64,000 bases of DNA from Gordonia sputi NBRC 100414. Lineage in GTDB: Bacteria > Actinomycetota > Actinomycetes > Mycobacteriales > Mycobacteriaceae. The notes beneath the pieces are model-generated. The model worked only from the letters and a program-made list of their open reading frames with translations, was not told the DNA's origin and did not search any database. A program made the position numbers and the translations under genes. Location of the stretch: the NCBI RefSeq assembly GCF_000248055.1, contig NZ_BAFC01000113.1:39618-103617 (forward strand), given 5' to 3'. This document shows, piece by piece, positions 27,018 to 35,825 of the stretch. The stretch's first letter is position 1; each line of letters starts with the position of its first letter.

Positions 27018-28418
27018 TCAGTCGGCCGACACCGCCCGCGGGATTCGACGATCCGCCACGGTCATGGCGATCAGCGCCGCCCCGATCACCACGATGGCCC
27101 ACCCCGCGACGTGGAGTCCGCCATCGGTGGCGCGGGCGCCGAAGGCGATACCGATGAGGCTCGACGAGAAGATCGCCCCGAAGTACATGAACGTCCGGTA
27201 CAGCCCGGATGCCACACCGATCGACTCCGGCGGACTCTGCGTGTAGAGCGTCGCCTGATTTGCATAACCGCTCAGTCCGTTGGCGACGCCGAACAGGAAC
27301 GTCATCGCGAGCAGGATCCACAACCCGGACGAGTGATGGATCGCGACTGCGGTCACGCCCGCACCGACGAAGCAGAAACCCGTGAGGATCAACGGGATTC
27401 GTACCCAGCCGTGCGTCGAATTCACCCGCGCGCACACCACGCTCAGCGCCGAGTAAGGGATGAGGATGAGCCCGACCTGCGCCGCGGTGTATCCCGCGGA
27501 CTGCTCCATCCACTGGCTGATGCCGTACATCGCCGTGTACGAGCCGAGCCCTGCCAGCATCTGGCGCAGGTAGGTGCGCACCAACGGGGAGTTGGCCGCG
27601 AGCATCCGCACATCAATGAGGGGTTGTGTCGCGCGCAGTTCCCAGAGCACCAGGAGCAACCCCGCTACGACGATCACCGCCAGCAGCCACCACTTCGGTG
27701 AACCGAGCGCGGCGAGGAACTCGAGCGTCGCGATCACGGTCACCGCGAAGAGCGCCACCCCGACGACGTCGACCACGCGGACGAGGCCACCGAAGCCGCC
27801 CACCTGCACCGGACCGTCACGAGGGATGCTGCGCAGCGCCCACGCGAGGGTGATCAGCGCGATCGGAATATTGACGAAAAACACTGCCCGCCAGCCGAAC
27901 ACACCGGTCAGCACACCACCGAGCGGCAGTCCGATCACCGCGATCACCTGGGCGGCGATCGAGAACCCGCCGAGCACGCGACTCGGCACTCCCGTTCCGA
28001 ATGAGTCGGCACGAGACCGCACGAGCGCCATCGCCGTCGGATACGCCGCAGAGGTGCCGATGCCGATCAGGGCACGCGAGAGCATCAGGCACCAGAACGC
28101 CGGCGCGGCGGCACCGATGACACCGGCGATCAGCAGAATGACCAGCCCTGAGACGAAGACGCGACGAGGACCGAATACCGTCGCGAGCTTGCCCATTGTC
28201 GGTTGCGCCACTGCGCTGCACAGGTAGAGCACCGAGATCAGAATCGTCGTCTGGGCCGGACCCCGATGAAAGTCGACGCCGATCCCGACGAGCGCGGTGG
28301 CGATCATGGAACTGTTGATCGGGTTGAGTGTCGACCCCATCAACAGTGGCCCGGTGAACCGCCAGCCGAACGGATTGCGCTGTGCCACACCGGCGTCGCC
28401 GGTGGCCACGGCGCTCAC
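27018..28418 (-). CDS. MFS transporter, DHA2 (EmrB/QacA-like) family
   Basis: A 466-residue polytopic protein with about 12-14 membrane segments. LNPINSSMIATALVGIG near 30 is the substrate-binding start of DHA2 exporters and LGGVLTGVFGWRAVFFVNIPIALIT is motif C plus its follow-on. Likely a proton-driven exporter of an unknown compound. The start is GTG at 28418, overlapping the upstream isochorismatase-like stop as GTGA. It is the last gene of the MarR-hydrolase-MFS operon and is followed by the perfect palindrome. Confidence 0.86.
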   Translation of the reverse strand: MSAVATGDAGVAQRNPFGWRFTGPLLMGSTLNPINSSMIATALVGIGVDFHRGPAQTTILISVLYLCSAVAQPTMGKLATVFGPRRVFVSGLVILLIAGVIGAAAPAFWCLMLSRALIGIGTSAAYPTAMALVRSRADSFGTGVPSRVLGGFSIAAQVIAVIGLPLGGVLTGVFGWRAVFFVNIPIALITLAWALRSIPRDGPVQVGGFGGLVRVVDVVGVALFAVTVIATLEFLAALGSPKWWLLAVIVVAGLLLVLWELRATQPLIDVRMLAANSPLVRTYLRQMLAGLGSYTAMYGISQWMEQSAGYTAAQVGLILIPYSALSVVCARVNSTHGWVRIPLILTGFCFVGAGVTAVAIHHSSGLWILLAMTFLFGVANGLSGYANQATLYTQSPPESIGVASGLYRTFMYFGAIFSSSLIGIAFGARATDGGLHVAGWAIVVIGAALIAMTVADRRIPRAVSAD

Positions 28419-28990
28419 TGAGCTGTGGCGTCGAGGAGTTCGAGAAGCTCTGCGGTCGAACCTGTCTCGGCGATCTGGGGAAACACCTCGCGCACGCTGT
28501 GCGCGTGACGCTCCCCGTCGGAATCGGTCATCGAGTCGGTCGGCAACGTCACGTTGAACCCCGCTTCGTGTGCGTCACGGGCCGTCGATTCGACACCTGC
28601 GCCACTGGCGATCCCGACGACGGCGACCTGGGTGACGCCCCTGGAACGCAACTCCTCCAGGAGGCCGGTACCCGCGAATGCACTGCGCGAATGTTTGGTC
28701 ACCACCAGATCGTCTAGCTGGGGGGCGAATTCGTCGATGAGCTCGGTCCCCTCCGTCGGCAATTGCGGCCTCGCCGATCCAGAGTTGCGGTCCGTCCGGC
28801 CGGGAGGCACGGCGTCGACGTTGACCATCACCACGAGGTGGCCATACTTATGGAACCTGTCGACCAATTGCCCCGCGCGGTCGACGATTTCCGACGCCGG
28901 GTACGGTGCGAGATTGTCGCGCAACGCGATTCCACGTTGCATGTCGATGACGATCAGCGCGACCCGCGGGTCGAGAGCTGTCATTGCCAT
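28415..28990 (-). CDS. Isochorismatase-fold protein lacking the catalytic cysteine
   Basis: A 191-residue isochorismatase-like protein. D16 (IVIDMQRG) and K99 (VVTKHSRSAF) of the triad are present, but the nucleophile loop reads GIASGAGVESTARDA, with Gly (about 132) where cysteine hydrolases have Cys. Known isochorismatases such as EntB and PhzD also lack that cysteine and use vinyl-ether hydrolysis, so this one may act on an enol ether or be non-catalytic. It sits between a MarR regulator and an MFS exporter on one operon, which suggests processing and export of a toxic small molecule. Confidence 0.82.
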   Translation of the reverse strand: MAMTALDPRVALIVIDMQRGIALRDNLAPYPASEIVDRAGQLVDRFHKYGHLVVMVNVDAVPPGRTDRNSGSARPQLPTEGTELIDEFAPQLDDLVVTKHSRSAFAGTGLLEELRSRGVTQVAVVGIASGAGVESTARDAHEAGFNVTLPTDSMTDSDGERHAHSVREVFPQIAETGSTAELLELLDATAQ

Positions 28991-29016
28991 GGATTCCTCC
29001 TTGATCGAAGCGACTG

Positions 29017-29445
29017 TCAGGACTCCGCTACACGGCGGAGAAGCTCTGTTGCGGTGGCGATCTGCGCCCGTTCCTCGTCGGTGAGAACCTGCCCGAGCCG
29101 ATCAGCGAGCCAGTCCTCGCGAGCCAATCGTCCACGCGCGTAGGTCTCGCGGGCCTTGTCCGAAAGATCAAGGAGCGTCTTTCGACGATCCTTCGGATGA
29201 GGCGTCCCGATGATGAGTCTCTGCTCGAGCAGTGCCGCAACCGTCGTCGACATCGACTGCGGGCGAACACCTTCGGCTCGGGCGAGGTCGTTCACTGTCG
29301 ACGGTCCCCCACGTTCGAGCCTGCCGAGCACGTTGGTCTGCGACCGCGTGAGATCCCCGATCGGGCCCTGCGCGCGGAGTCGGCGATTGAGCGCCGCCAG
29401 CACGGGGCGCAGGGTCGCGGCAATCTCGGCGGGATTCTCAGACAT
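29017..29445 (-). CDS. MarR family transcriptional regulator
   Basis: A 142-residue winged-helix protein. The recognition region is NDLARAEGVRPQSMSTTVAALLEQRLIIG and the wing PHPKDRRKTLLDLS, both typical of MarR. It is the first gene of the minus-strand operon with the isochorismatase-fold protein and the MFS exporter, and is divergent from the double-SDR reductase. It most likely represses its own operon and is released by a small ligand of unknown identity. Confidence 0.88.
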   Translation of the reverse strand: MSENPAEIAATLRPVLAALNRRLRAQGPIGDLTRSQTNVLGRLERGGPSTVNDLARAEGVRPQSMSTTVAALLEQRLIIGTPHPKDRRKTLLDLSDKARETYARGRLAREDWLADRLGQVLTDEERAQIATATELLRRVAES

Positions 29446-29462
29446 ATTGTGAGTCTAGCAAA

Positions 29463-29483
29463 TAGTCAGCCAACTGATAAGGT
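29463..29483. promoter_or_regulatory. Candidate MarR operator
   Basis: An imperfect palindrome centred on TCAG-CCAA-CTGA lies about 20 bp upstream of the MarR start codon, in the only AT-richer stretch of the divergent intergenic region. Position is the main argument. Confidence 0.35.
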
Positions 29484-29662
29484 TCCTGACAGAAAGGGAG
29501 ATTTCAGACAACTCTCCCGCCGACCCTGGGTATCCCAGGGCCTAACAACTCTCCGTGGTGACGTTGCCATTTGGTGATGTAAGTGTCAGGGTGAATCCGA
29601 GCACTTCTTACCGCGGAGTAAGAAGGCGCGAGTCCGCAGTTGCCAGCCGGCCGGAGGAACAG

Positions 29663-31582
29663 ATGACCACGTATTTCATCACCGGAGGGACCGGGTTCAT
29701 CGGACGCCGGGTGATCGAACGACTGCTCGCCGCAGACCGGGACGCCCACGTCTACGCGCTGGTCCGCGCGGGATCACGCGCACGATTCGACGAGATGTTC
29801 GCCGACGCTCCCCCGGATCGACTGCATCCGATCGCCGGGGATCTCACCTCGCCCGGGCTGGCCTTGTCTGGCACAGAGTTGCCCGAGATCGACCACGTCA
29901 TCCACCTCGCCGCGATCTACGACATGACCGCCGACGCCGAGGCCCAGCAACGTGCCAATGTCGACGGCACCGCGCGCGTCATCGACTTCGCCGTCGAACA
30001 CGACGCGATGCTGCACCACGTCTCGTCGATCGCTGTCGCCGGCGACTGTGCGGGCGCCTTCACCGAGGACGATTTCGACCTGGGGCAGGGGTTTCCGACG
30101 CCGTATCACCGCACCAAGTACGAGGCGGAGAAGCTCGTCCGCGAGCGGGAGGGACTGCGCTGGCGGGTGTACCGGCCGTCGGTCGTGGTCGGCGATTCGC
30201 GTACCGGCGAGATGGACAAGGTCGACGGCCCGTACTACTTCTTCCCCCGATTGGCGCTCCTGGGACTCCTGCCGTCGGGTATTCCACTGCCGATGCCAGA
30301 CCTGGGTCGGCTCAATCTTGTACCCGTCGATTTCGTGGCGCAATCCATCGCAACCCTCGTCGACGACGAGCCTGAACGCAGCTGCGAGGTGTTTCATCTC
30401 GGCGATTCGCGGGACCGCGGTGTCATCGGCATGTACAACGCGCTCGCTCCTGCGATCGGTTCACCCAAAGGTGTTGGCGTGGTGAGCAATCGGATCGTCG
30501 CCCCTGCTATCGGGCTGACCGGATTCGGGCCGCTACGTCCAATCCGCGATCTTGTCGCGTCACAGGAGGGCATCCCACCCGCACTGCTCGACGGCATGCG
30601 AATGACGGCGGACTTCCGTGCCACACGAACCCTGGCACGATTGAGTGGCCGCGGCGTCGAACTTCCTGATCTCGACGACTACGGACCACGCCTGTGGGAG
30701 TACTGGACCACCCATCTCGACCCGGCACGGCACCGCAGGCGTGATCCGCGCGGACCGCTCGTCGGTAAGCACGTGTTGGTCACTGGCGGGTCGAGCGGCA
30801 TCGGCAAGGCCACCGCCCGGATGTGCCTCGAACGGGGTGCCGACGTCTACGTGATCGCCCGCAGCGCAGACGAATTGGCCTCCGCGGTCGCCGATCTCAA
30901 TGCATCGCAATCGAAACCGGGCATTCCGCCCGGACGTGCTTATTCCTATCAGTGCGACATCACCGACGAGGAGGCGGTGCGCACACTGGTGAAGTCGGTC
31001 ATCGCCGACCACGGTCACGTCGATGTCCTGGTCAACAATGCTGGGCGCTCGATTCGCCGATCAACGCTCAATTCCGTTGAGCGCTCGCATGATTACCACC
31101 GGGTGATGGCGGTCAACTACTTCGGAGCCGTCAACGTCGTACTCGCACTGTTGCCGCACATGGTGAAACGACAGAGCGGGCATATCGTGAATGTGTCGTC
31201 GATCGCCGTGCAGACGCGTGGCGCGCGATTCGGCGCGTACGCGGCGTCGAAGGCGGCACTTGAGGCGTTCAGCGAGTCGACGGGTGCTGAAACCCTCTCC
31301 GAACACGTCTCGTTCACCAACGTGCGGCTACCGCTGGTCCGCACGCGGATGATCGCGCCCACCGAGGCCTATCAGAACTCCGCCGGGGTGTGGAGCGTCG
31401 ACAAGGGAGCGTCGAAGGTGTTGCAGGGCATCGTGACGCGTCCGGCGCGCATCAGTCCGCCGCTCGGACAGCTCGCCGAGTTCGGCCGGAAGTTCACACC
31501 GCGACTGACCGCACGGATTCTGCACCAGGAGTACCTTCTGGTCGACGAATCGGCGGCCTCCCTCGGTACCGTGGATCGGTGA
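29663..31582 (+). CDS. Two-domain SDR oxidoreductase (AcrA1-like putative fatty acyl-CoA reductase)
   Basis: A 639-residue fusion of two short-chain dehydrogenase domains. The first (1-~360) is an extended SDR: TGGTGFIGRRV at the N-terminus and YHRTKYEAEKL as the catalytic Tyr/Lys. The second (~370-620) is a classical SDR: TGGSSGIGKATA, NNAG, and YAASKAALEAF. This architecture matches mycobacterial AcrA1 (Rv3391), annotated as fatty acyl-CoA reductase; acyl-CoA to fatty alcohol or wax-ester metabolism is thus likely but unproven. ATG at 29663 follows GGAGGAACAG; longer readings back to 29555 are rejected. Its stop overlaps the next gene as GTGA. Confidence 0.85.
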   Translation: MTTYFITGGTGFIGRRVIERLLAADRDAHVYALVRAGSRARFDEMFADAPPDRLHPIAGDLTSPGLALSGTELPEIDHVIHLAAIYDMTADAEAQQRANVDGTARVIDFAVEHDAMLHHVSSIAVAGDCAGAFTEDDFDLGQGFPTPYHRTKYEAEKLVREREGLRWRVYRPSVVVGDSRTGEMDKVDGPYYFFPRLALLGLLPSGIPLPMPDLGRLNLVPVDFVAQSIATLVDDEPERSCEVFHLGDSRDRGVIGMYNALAPAIGSPKGVGVVSNRIVAPAIGLTGFGPLRPIRDLVASQEGIPPALLDGMRMTADFRATRTLARLSGRGVELPDLDDYGPRLWEYWTTHLDPARHRRRDPRGPLVGKHVLVTGGSSGIGKATARMCLERGADVYVIARSADELASAVADLNASQSKPGIPPGRAYSYQCDITDEEAVRTLVKSVIADHGHVDVLVNNAGRSIRRSTLNSVERSHDYHRVMAVNYFGAVNVVLALLPHMVKRQSGHIVNVSSIAVQTRGARFGAYAASKAALEAFSESTGAETLSEHVSFTNVRLPLVRTRMIAPTEAYQNSAGVWSVDKGASKVLQGIVTRPARISPPLGQLAEFGRKFTPRLTARILHQEYLLVDESAASLGTVDR

Positions 31583-32646
31583 CCGACACCCCGTATCTCG
31601 CCGTCGACCTCGCGCGCCTCGATCGCAACCTGCAGGCGGTCGCCGAGCTCGCACGGAACGCTCACGTCGATCTGCGCCCCCACGCCAAGACGCACAAGAC
31701 CGCAGAGCTCGCTCGACGCCAGATCGACAGCGGCGCTGTGGGTCTCACCGTAGCGACGATCGGAGAGGCTGAAGCGTTCGCCGCCGCGGGCTTTGGTGAT
31801 CTGTTCATCGCCTATCCGCTGTGGGTCACAGCCCACAAGGGTGCACGCCTGCGCGCGCTCGCCGATCGGGTGTCACTCCGCCTGGCCGTCGACTCCGTCG
31901 AGGGTGCCGTGCGCCTTGCCGCCGAGCTGTCCGGCGCCGAGGTTCTCGTCGAAGTCGACTCCGGACAACACCGGACAGGTGTGGCACCTGAGTCCGCGGG
32001 CGAGGTCGCAGTAGCTGCGCAGTCGGCTGGGCTCAAGGTGGTCGGGGTGTTCACCTTTCCCGGCCACGGATACGGCCCCGGACATGCACGCCGTGACGCC
32101 GCCGCACAGGAGATCGCGGCACTCTCATCAGCGGCAGAACAGTTGCGCGACAGGGGAATCGAGCCACGCGTGCGAAGCGGAGGCTCGACGCCGACGATCG
32201 AGTTCGCGGATTCGGGCGTGTTGACCGAGATCCGACCGGGCGTCTATCCGTTTTACGACGCCCAGCAGGTGGAGCTCGGCGTCTGCGGATTCGACGACGT
32301 GGCGCTGACCGCCGTCAGCACCGTCGTCCGCCGTGACGGGCGTCGTGTGGTTCTCGACGCGGGCAGCAAGATCATCGGCGCCGACCGGCCCGCGTGGGCC
32401 AGCGGACACGGTCGGATACTCGACGAGCCTGCCGCACGCATCGTCGCGCTCTCCGAACACCACGCGGTTGTCGAGTACCCGGACGAGTACGTCCCTTCGC
32501 TCGGCTCGACGGTGCGCGTCGTACCCAACCACGTCTGCACCGCGGTGAACCTCGTCGACGAGCTGGTCGTCGGCGGTGGTGCTGGTGAGGGTGGTGAGGG
32601 CGAGGTTGCGACGTGGCGCGTGGTCGCCCGCGGCGCGAACAGCTGA
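31579..32646 (+). CDS. D-serine dehydratase-like / D-threonine aldolase-like PLP enzyme
   Basis: A 355-residue fold-type III PLP enzyme (alanine-racemase-like barrel plus DSD1-type C-terminal domain). The PLP lysine is in LRPHAKTHKTAEL, the phosphate loop in VRSGGSTPT, and VPNHVCTAVNL supplies the His-x-Cys zinc pair typical of eukaryotic-type D-serine dehydratase and D-threonine aldolase. GTG at 31579 overlaps the SDR stop as GTGA, so the two are translationally coupled despite no obvious metabolic link. The tail has a Gly-rich GGGAGEGGEGE stretch. The exact D-amino-acid substrate is unknown. Confidence 0.85.
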   Translation: MTDTPYLAVDLARLDRNLQAVAELARNAHVDLRPHAKTHKTAELARRQIDSGAVGLTVATIGEAEAFAAAGFGDLFIAYPLWVTAHKGARLRALADRVSLRLAVDSVEGAVRLAAELSGAEVLVEVDSGQHRTGVAPESAGEVAVAAQSAGLKVVGVFTFPGHGYGPGHARRDAAAQEIAALSSAAEQLRDRGIEPRVRSGGSTPTIEFADSGVLTEIRPGVYPFYDAQQVELGVCGFDDVALTAVSTVVRRDGRRVVLDAGSKIIGADRPAWASGHGRILDEPAARIVALSEHHAVVEYPDEYVPSLGSTVRVVPNHVCTAVNLVDELVVGGGAGEGGEGEVATWRVVARGANS

Positions 32647-32696
32647 CCGCGGGCTCCGCGCGCGTGCACGGCTCGGGTCGCGCCGCGCCGGCCCGC

Positions 32697-32803
32697 GCAG
32701 AAACTAGGGGAAAGAATTTTTCCGCGGGTTTCGTACCCCTCCCCCAGAAACAACACGAGAAAACGTAAAGAACCCAAGGAAAGAATCCTTCCCCTACTTT
32801 CCG
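32697..32803. terminator. Long imperfect inverted repeat between convergent genes, AT-rich
   Basis: Arms at about 32697-32723 and 32778-32803 match at roughly 23 of 27 positions (TAGGGGAAAGAATTTTTCC against GGAAAGAATCCTTCCCCTA), with about 54 nt between. It stands out as low-GC, A/T-run-rich sequence and probably ends transcripts from both the D-amino-acid enzyme gene and imuB. Confidence 0.55.
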
Positions 32804-32828
32804 CACCGCCGCGCACACCAGAGCACCG

Positions 32829-34412
32829 CTACTCGTACACGCCCTCGACCATCCATTCGCCTGCCCGGTAGTAGAGCAGCAGCGCGCGTGAATCCTCCAG
32901 GAGCACTTGGGCTCTGGCGACGATGCCGGTATCGTCCATGCCCGCAGGCCACGGTCCGGCCCACCAGCTCAACGCCCAGGTGTCGCGGGCGGCGTCGCGG
33001 CCGGGACGTGCCATGCGTACGACGGCGGGCTCGTCGGAGAACGCTCCCCGACCGGTGACGGTCACCGGTTGCCCCGACGCGTCGGTCAACGACACCGGGG
33101 CGCGGGACATGACCGCGGGTGCGGGCTGGGGCACGCGGCCTGGCCACGGTGCCTGCGGGTCGCGCTCGGGGATCTTCTCGTCACCGAGTGCGATCATCGT
33201 GATCTGCTCCGACGGCCCGCGACCACCACTGCGCACCGGCACCTGCACGGCGTCGCCACCGAGCAGACCCTGCACACGCTCCAACGACCGGCGTGCGCGC
33301 TCGGAGACCTCCGACTCGCCCGGCAGTCCCGCACCGGTCAGTGCGTAGCGCAACTCGCCGGCGTCGACCGTTTCCACCGGCTCGAGTCGAAGCATCGCGA
33401 TCGGCGAGTCGGGTCGGGTGTCGCCGCGACTCCTCCCCCTGCCCGCGCCGGTCAGCCAGCCCTCCAACTGCCACCGGACGCGGTCGGCAGTGGCGTCGGG
33501 TGTCAGCGGTTGTGCACACCGCCAGATCCGTGAATGTCGTTGTCCGCGTTCGGTAACGGCCTCGACCCTGAGCTTGGTACACGCCGCGGGTACGTCGGCG
33601 AGTCGACGATGCAGCATGTCGGCGAGGCGTCGGCCAGCGAACGCCGCGGCGTCGATCCGGTCGATCGGTGGCTCACAGACGTACTCGATCACCAACTCCG
33701 GCGCGACCGCACTGCCCGACGGTCGACGATCGGTCAGCGCGTTGGCCAGCCGGTGGGCGACGGCGGCGTCGGCGGAGAATCTGGTTGCGACGTCGCGTGC
33801 AGACATCGCGGCGAAATCGCCGATGGTGACGAGTCCGAGTCGACGCAACAGATCGACCAGCTCTGCCCGTTCGGGCACAGACAAACTCGGCTCCACGTTC
33901 AGTTCTGCCACAGGGAGATCGGCCAGATAAGCGCGGCTTCCGCCCGGTTCGACGTGATGACCCCGACGTGCAGCGATCACCGCAGTGAACAGTTCATCGG
34001 CAACCCCGACCTGCGATTCGACTCCGCACACCGAGATCTGGTCGACGAGTTGTTCGGCCAGCGACTCCTCTCCGCCGTGATGTCGCGCGGCGCCATCGGC
34101 AGGCATCACTACCAGCCCCGGGCGTAGCACCTCGACCACGGCGACCACCTCGGCCACCGCAGCCACCACCGGCTCGAAGAAACGTGCATCACGATCGACG
34201 TCCGCGGTGAACACCCGCATCTCCGGACACACCGCCTGCGCCTGCCGTTTTCTCATGCCGCGTCGGACCCCCGCCGCTCGGGCAGTCGCCGATGTTGCGG
34301 TCACCCGATTGGCCGACAGCACCGCAATCGGTTGTGCCGGAGGCAGATCCTCGTCGGCCGCTGCCGCCATCGCTGGCCAGTCCGGGCACCACACGGCCAT
34401 GACCCGACCCAT
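32829..34412 (-). CDS. imuB: ImuB, Y-family polymerase-like mutasome subunit
   Basis: A 527-residue DinB-like protein. The N-terminal palm/finger region (MAVWCPDWPAMAAA; SANRVTATSATARAAGVRRGM) resembles Y-family polymerases but the acidic catalytic pattern is not conserved, as in ImuB, which bridges the beta clamp and DnaE2 rather than copying DNA. Pairs with imuA' by an ATGA overlap at 34412. The C-terminal ~150 residues are an OB-like/adaptor region. It matches Rv3394c and belongs to the SOS mutasome with dnaE2 about 6 kb away. Confidence 0.88.
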   Translation of the reverse strand: MGRVMAVWCPDWPAMAAAADEDLPPAQPIAVLSANRVTATSATARAAGVRRGMRKRQAQAVCPEMRVFTADVDRDARFFEPVVAAVAEVVAVVEVLRPGLVVMPADGAARHHGGEESLAEQLVDQISVCGVESQVGVADELFTAVIAARRGHHVEPGGSRAYLADLPVAELNVEPSLSVPERAELVDLLRRLGLVTIGDFAAMSARDVATRFSADAAVAHRLANALTDRRPSGSAVAPELVIEYVCEPPIDRIDAAAFAGRRLADMLHRRLADVPAACTKLRVEAVTERGQRHSRIWRCAQPLTPDATADRVRWQLEGWLTGAGRGRSRGDTRPDSPIAMLRLEPVETVDAGELRYALTGAGLPGESEVSERARRSLERVQGLLGGDAVQVPVRSGGRGPSEQITMIALGDEKIPERDPQAPWPGRVPQPAPAVMSRAPVSLTDASGQPVTVTGRGAFSDEPAVVRMARPGRDAARDTWALSWWAGPWPAGMDDTGIVARAQVLLEDSRALLLYYRAGEWMVEGVYE

Positions 34413-35323
34413 CAGTTCGCCACCGCGGTGAGCATCTGGTCGTCTGCGCTGATCTGATCATCCGGTCTACCCACTACCGGTTCTTCCGGGCGTGTCAGCC
34501 CCACCAGCCCTGCTTGACCCTGCGCACTCAACGAACTCAGATCGACGTCGGCGCTGCGTCGCCTGCGGTCACGCCCGGTTGCGGTGACCTGCAGCCGCAG
34601 ACCCCCGATCCGACCGTGCCCACGTCGTGCTGCGGAGAGATCGGCGCCCGACGTTCCCGGGACATGCCGGTAGGTGAGCACGCTCGCCTCCATACGCACC
34701 TGCGCGCCCGGCCAATGACCGTCGACGACCAGCAGCGCCGACGACTGCTGGCGCACCCGGCCGCTGACCACCCGGCACCGCGCGGGCGCAACGTCGACTC
34801 CACGCAGGCCGAGCACCACCAGATCCATGCCGTCGAGCAATACCGAGGCGATCTCGATCGGATCGACCCCCGGATCCGGCACGATGGCGATACGGGCGAG
34901 ATCGGCACCCATCTCTGCGACCGACAACAAGCTCAGCCACGGCAAGCCGACGATTCCCACCTGACCACCACTGCGACTCACCGCGGCGATCATCGCGACC
35001 ACCAACGACCGGGCTCCCGAACAATCGATCACGCTCCCTCGGGGGATCCCCCCGCGGCGAGCATCATGTTGTCGAGAATTGCTGTGCGGCAACAGATCTG
35101 CGACAACATCCGGAAGCGGCAACCTGTCGCCGACCTCGTCAACACGATCGACGGACAACCTGTCCGGCATGCCGGACAGCACCGCCATTCGCTTGCGGAG
35201 TTGCGCCAGCGTATCGGCCCGCGCCCCGTCGGGCAGACCATCCCGATCGGGCAGACCACCCTCATCGAGAGCATCAGCATCCGACTGCGATGCGTTCGGA
35301 TGAGCCAACGGCAAAACACTCAT
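34412..35323 (-). CDS. imuA': ImuA', RecA-like mutasome accessory protein
   Basis: A 303-residue protein with a RecA/SulA-related core (GIPRGSVIDCSGARSLVVAMIAAVSRSG; VGIVGLPWLSLLSVAEMGADL) lacking an intact Walker A. It works with ImuB and DnaE2 in damage-induced mutagenesis. The start is ATG at 35323, preceded by AGGAGGTCTTC; the reading from 35395 has no such site. The stop overlaps imuB. An SOS box lies about 80 bp upstream. The counterpart is Rv3395c. Confidence 0.86.
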   Translation of the reverse strand: MSVLPLAHPNASQSDADALDEGGLPDRDGLPDGARADTLAQLRKRMAVLSGMPDRLSVDRVDEVGDRLPLPDVVADLLPHSNSRQHDARRGGIPRGSVIDCSGARSLVVAMIAAVSRSGGQVGIVGLPWLSLLSVAEMGADLARIAIVPDPGVDPIEIASVLLDGMDLVVLGLRGVDVAPARCRVVSGRVRQQSSALLVVDGHWPGAQVRMEASVLTYRHVPGTSGADLSAARRGHGRIGGLRLQVTATGRDRRRRSADVDLSSLSAQGQAGLVGLTRPEEPVVGRPDDQISADDQMLTAVAN

Positions 35324-35404
35324 GAAGACCTCCTGGCCAGCGTTGTGATGCATGGCGAGCCGGGAAGTTGCTGCGCCGTCGGTCGCTCGGATCACCGAGT
35401 TTGA

Positions 35405-35420
35405 TCGAACGTTTTTTCGA
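35405..35420. promoter_or_regulatory. LexA/SOS box of imuA'-imuB
   Basis: TCGAACGTTTTTTCGA matches TCGAAC-N4-GTTCGA except for one position. It lies about 80 bp before the imuA' start codon. Confidence 0.75.
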
Positions 35421-35818
35421 TATTCAGATCGTACGACGCCCCTCTGACACTCCGCAACAGCCCAGGTGACGAACGGTCGAGCCGCCGCTCACGAACACCG
35501 ATCACGACGCGAAAATGCAGGATGACCTGCTCTTTCCTGCCCCAAACCTTCGACAAACCGTCGACACCGCAGACGCGACGACCGGCTCAGGAGCCGACAT
35601 GATCACCACCCGCAACGGCGCAGACCCACAGCGACGCAGACCTACGACGACGCAGACCTACGGCGACGCAGACCCCACAGCGACCCCGCACAACAACCAC
35701 GCCGCCCGAGAACACCTGGGCGCGTGGCTCAGAACCGCTTGACTCAAAACCGCGCGGCTCAGAACTGCGTGTCCTAGAACTGCGCGGCCTAGAACTGCGC
35801 AGCCTAGAACTGCGCGGC
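35421..35818. other. Intergenic region filled with tandem repeats
   Basis: About 400 bp between the SOS box and the end of the radical SAM gene. It holds a 16-bp array and a 15-bp array (listed separately). A short plus-strand open frame (35515-35742) runs through the 16-bp array but has no ribosome-binding site or family resemblance, and I do not call it a gene. Confidence 0.6.
35619..35683. repeat. 16-bp tandem repeat x4
   Basis: Units at 35619-35634, 35635-35650, 35651-35666 and 35667-35683 share CGCAGACC-(T/C)-AC; the last is 17 bp. The period is not a multiple of three. Confidence 0.85.
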
Positions 35819-35825
35819 TCAGAAC
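35728..35825. repeat. 15-bp tandem repeat x6.5 across the radical SAM stop codon
   Basis: Units of the form (C/CT)C(T)AGAAC-TGCGCGG repeat every 15 bp; the last, partial copy (35818-35825) contains the gene's own TTC-TGA end. On the minus strand every unit carries TGA or TAG in the gene's frame, giving seven in-frame stops five codons apart. Confidence 0.9.

Noticed and set aside
35515..35742. A 75-codon plus-strand open frame between imuA' and the radical SAM gene
   Set aside because: It runs through a 16-bp non-triplet repeat array, lacks a ribosome-binding site and resembles no family.
35619..35825. Adjacent arrays considered as a CRISPR or plasmid iteron origin
   Set aside because: No spacers, no cas or rep genes nearby, and different unit lengths.
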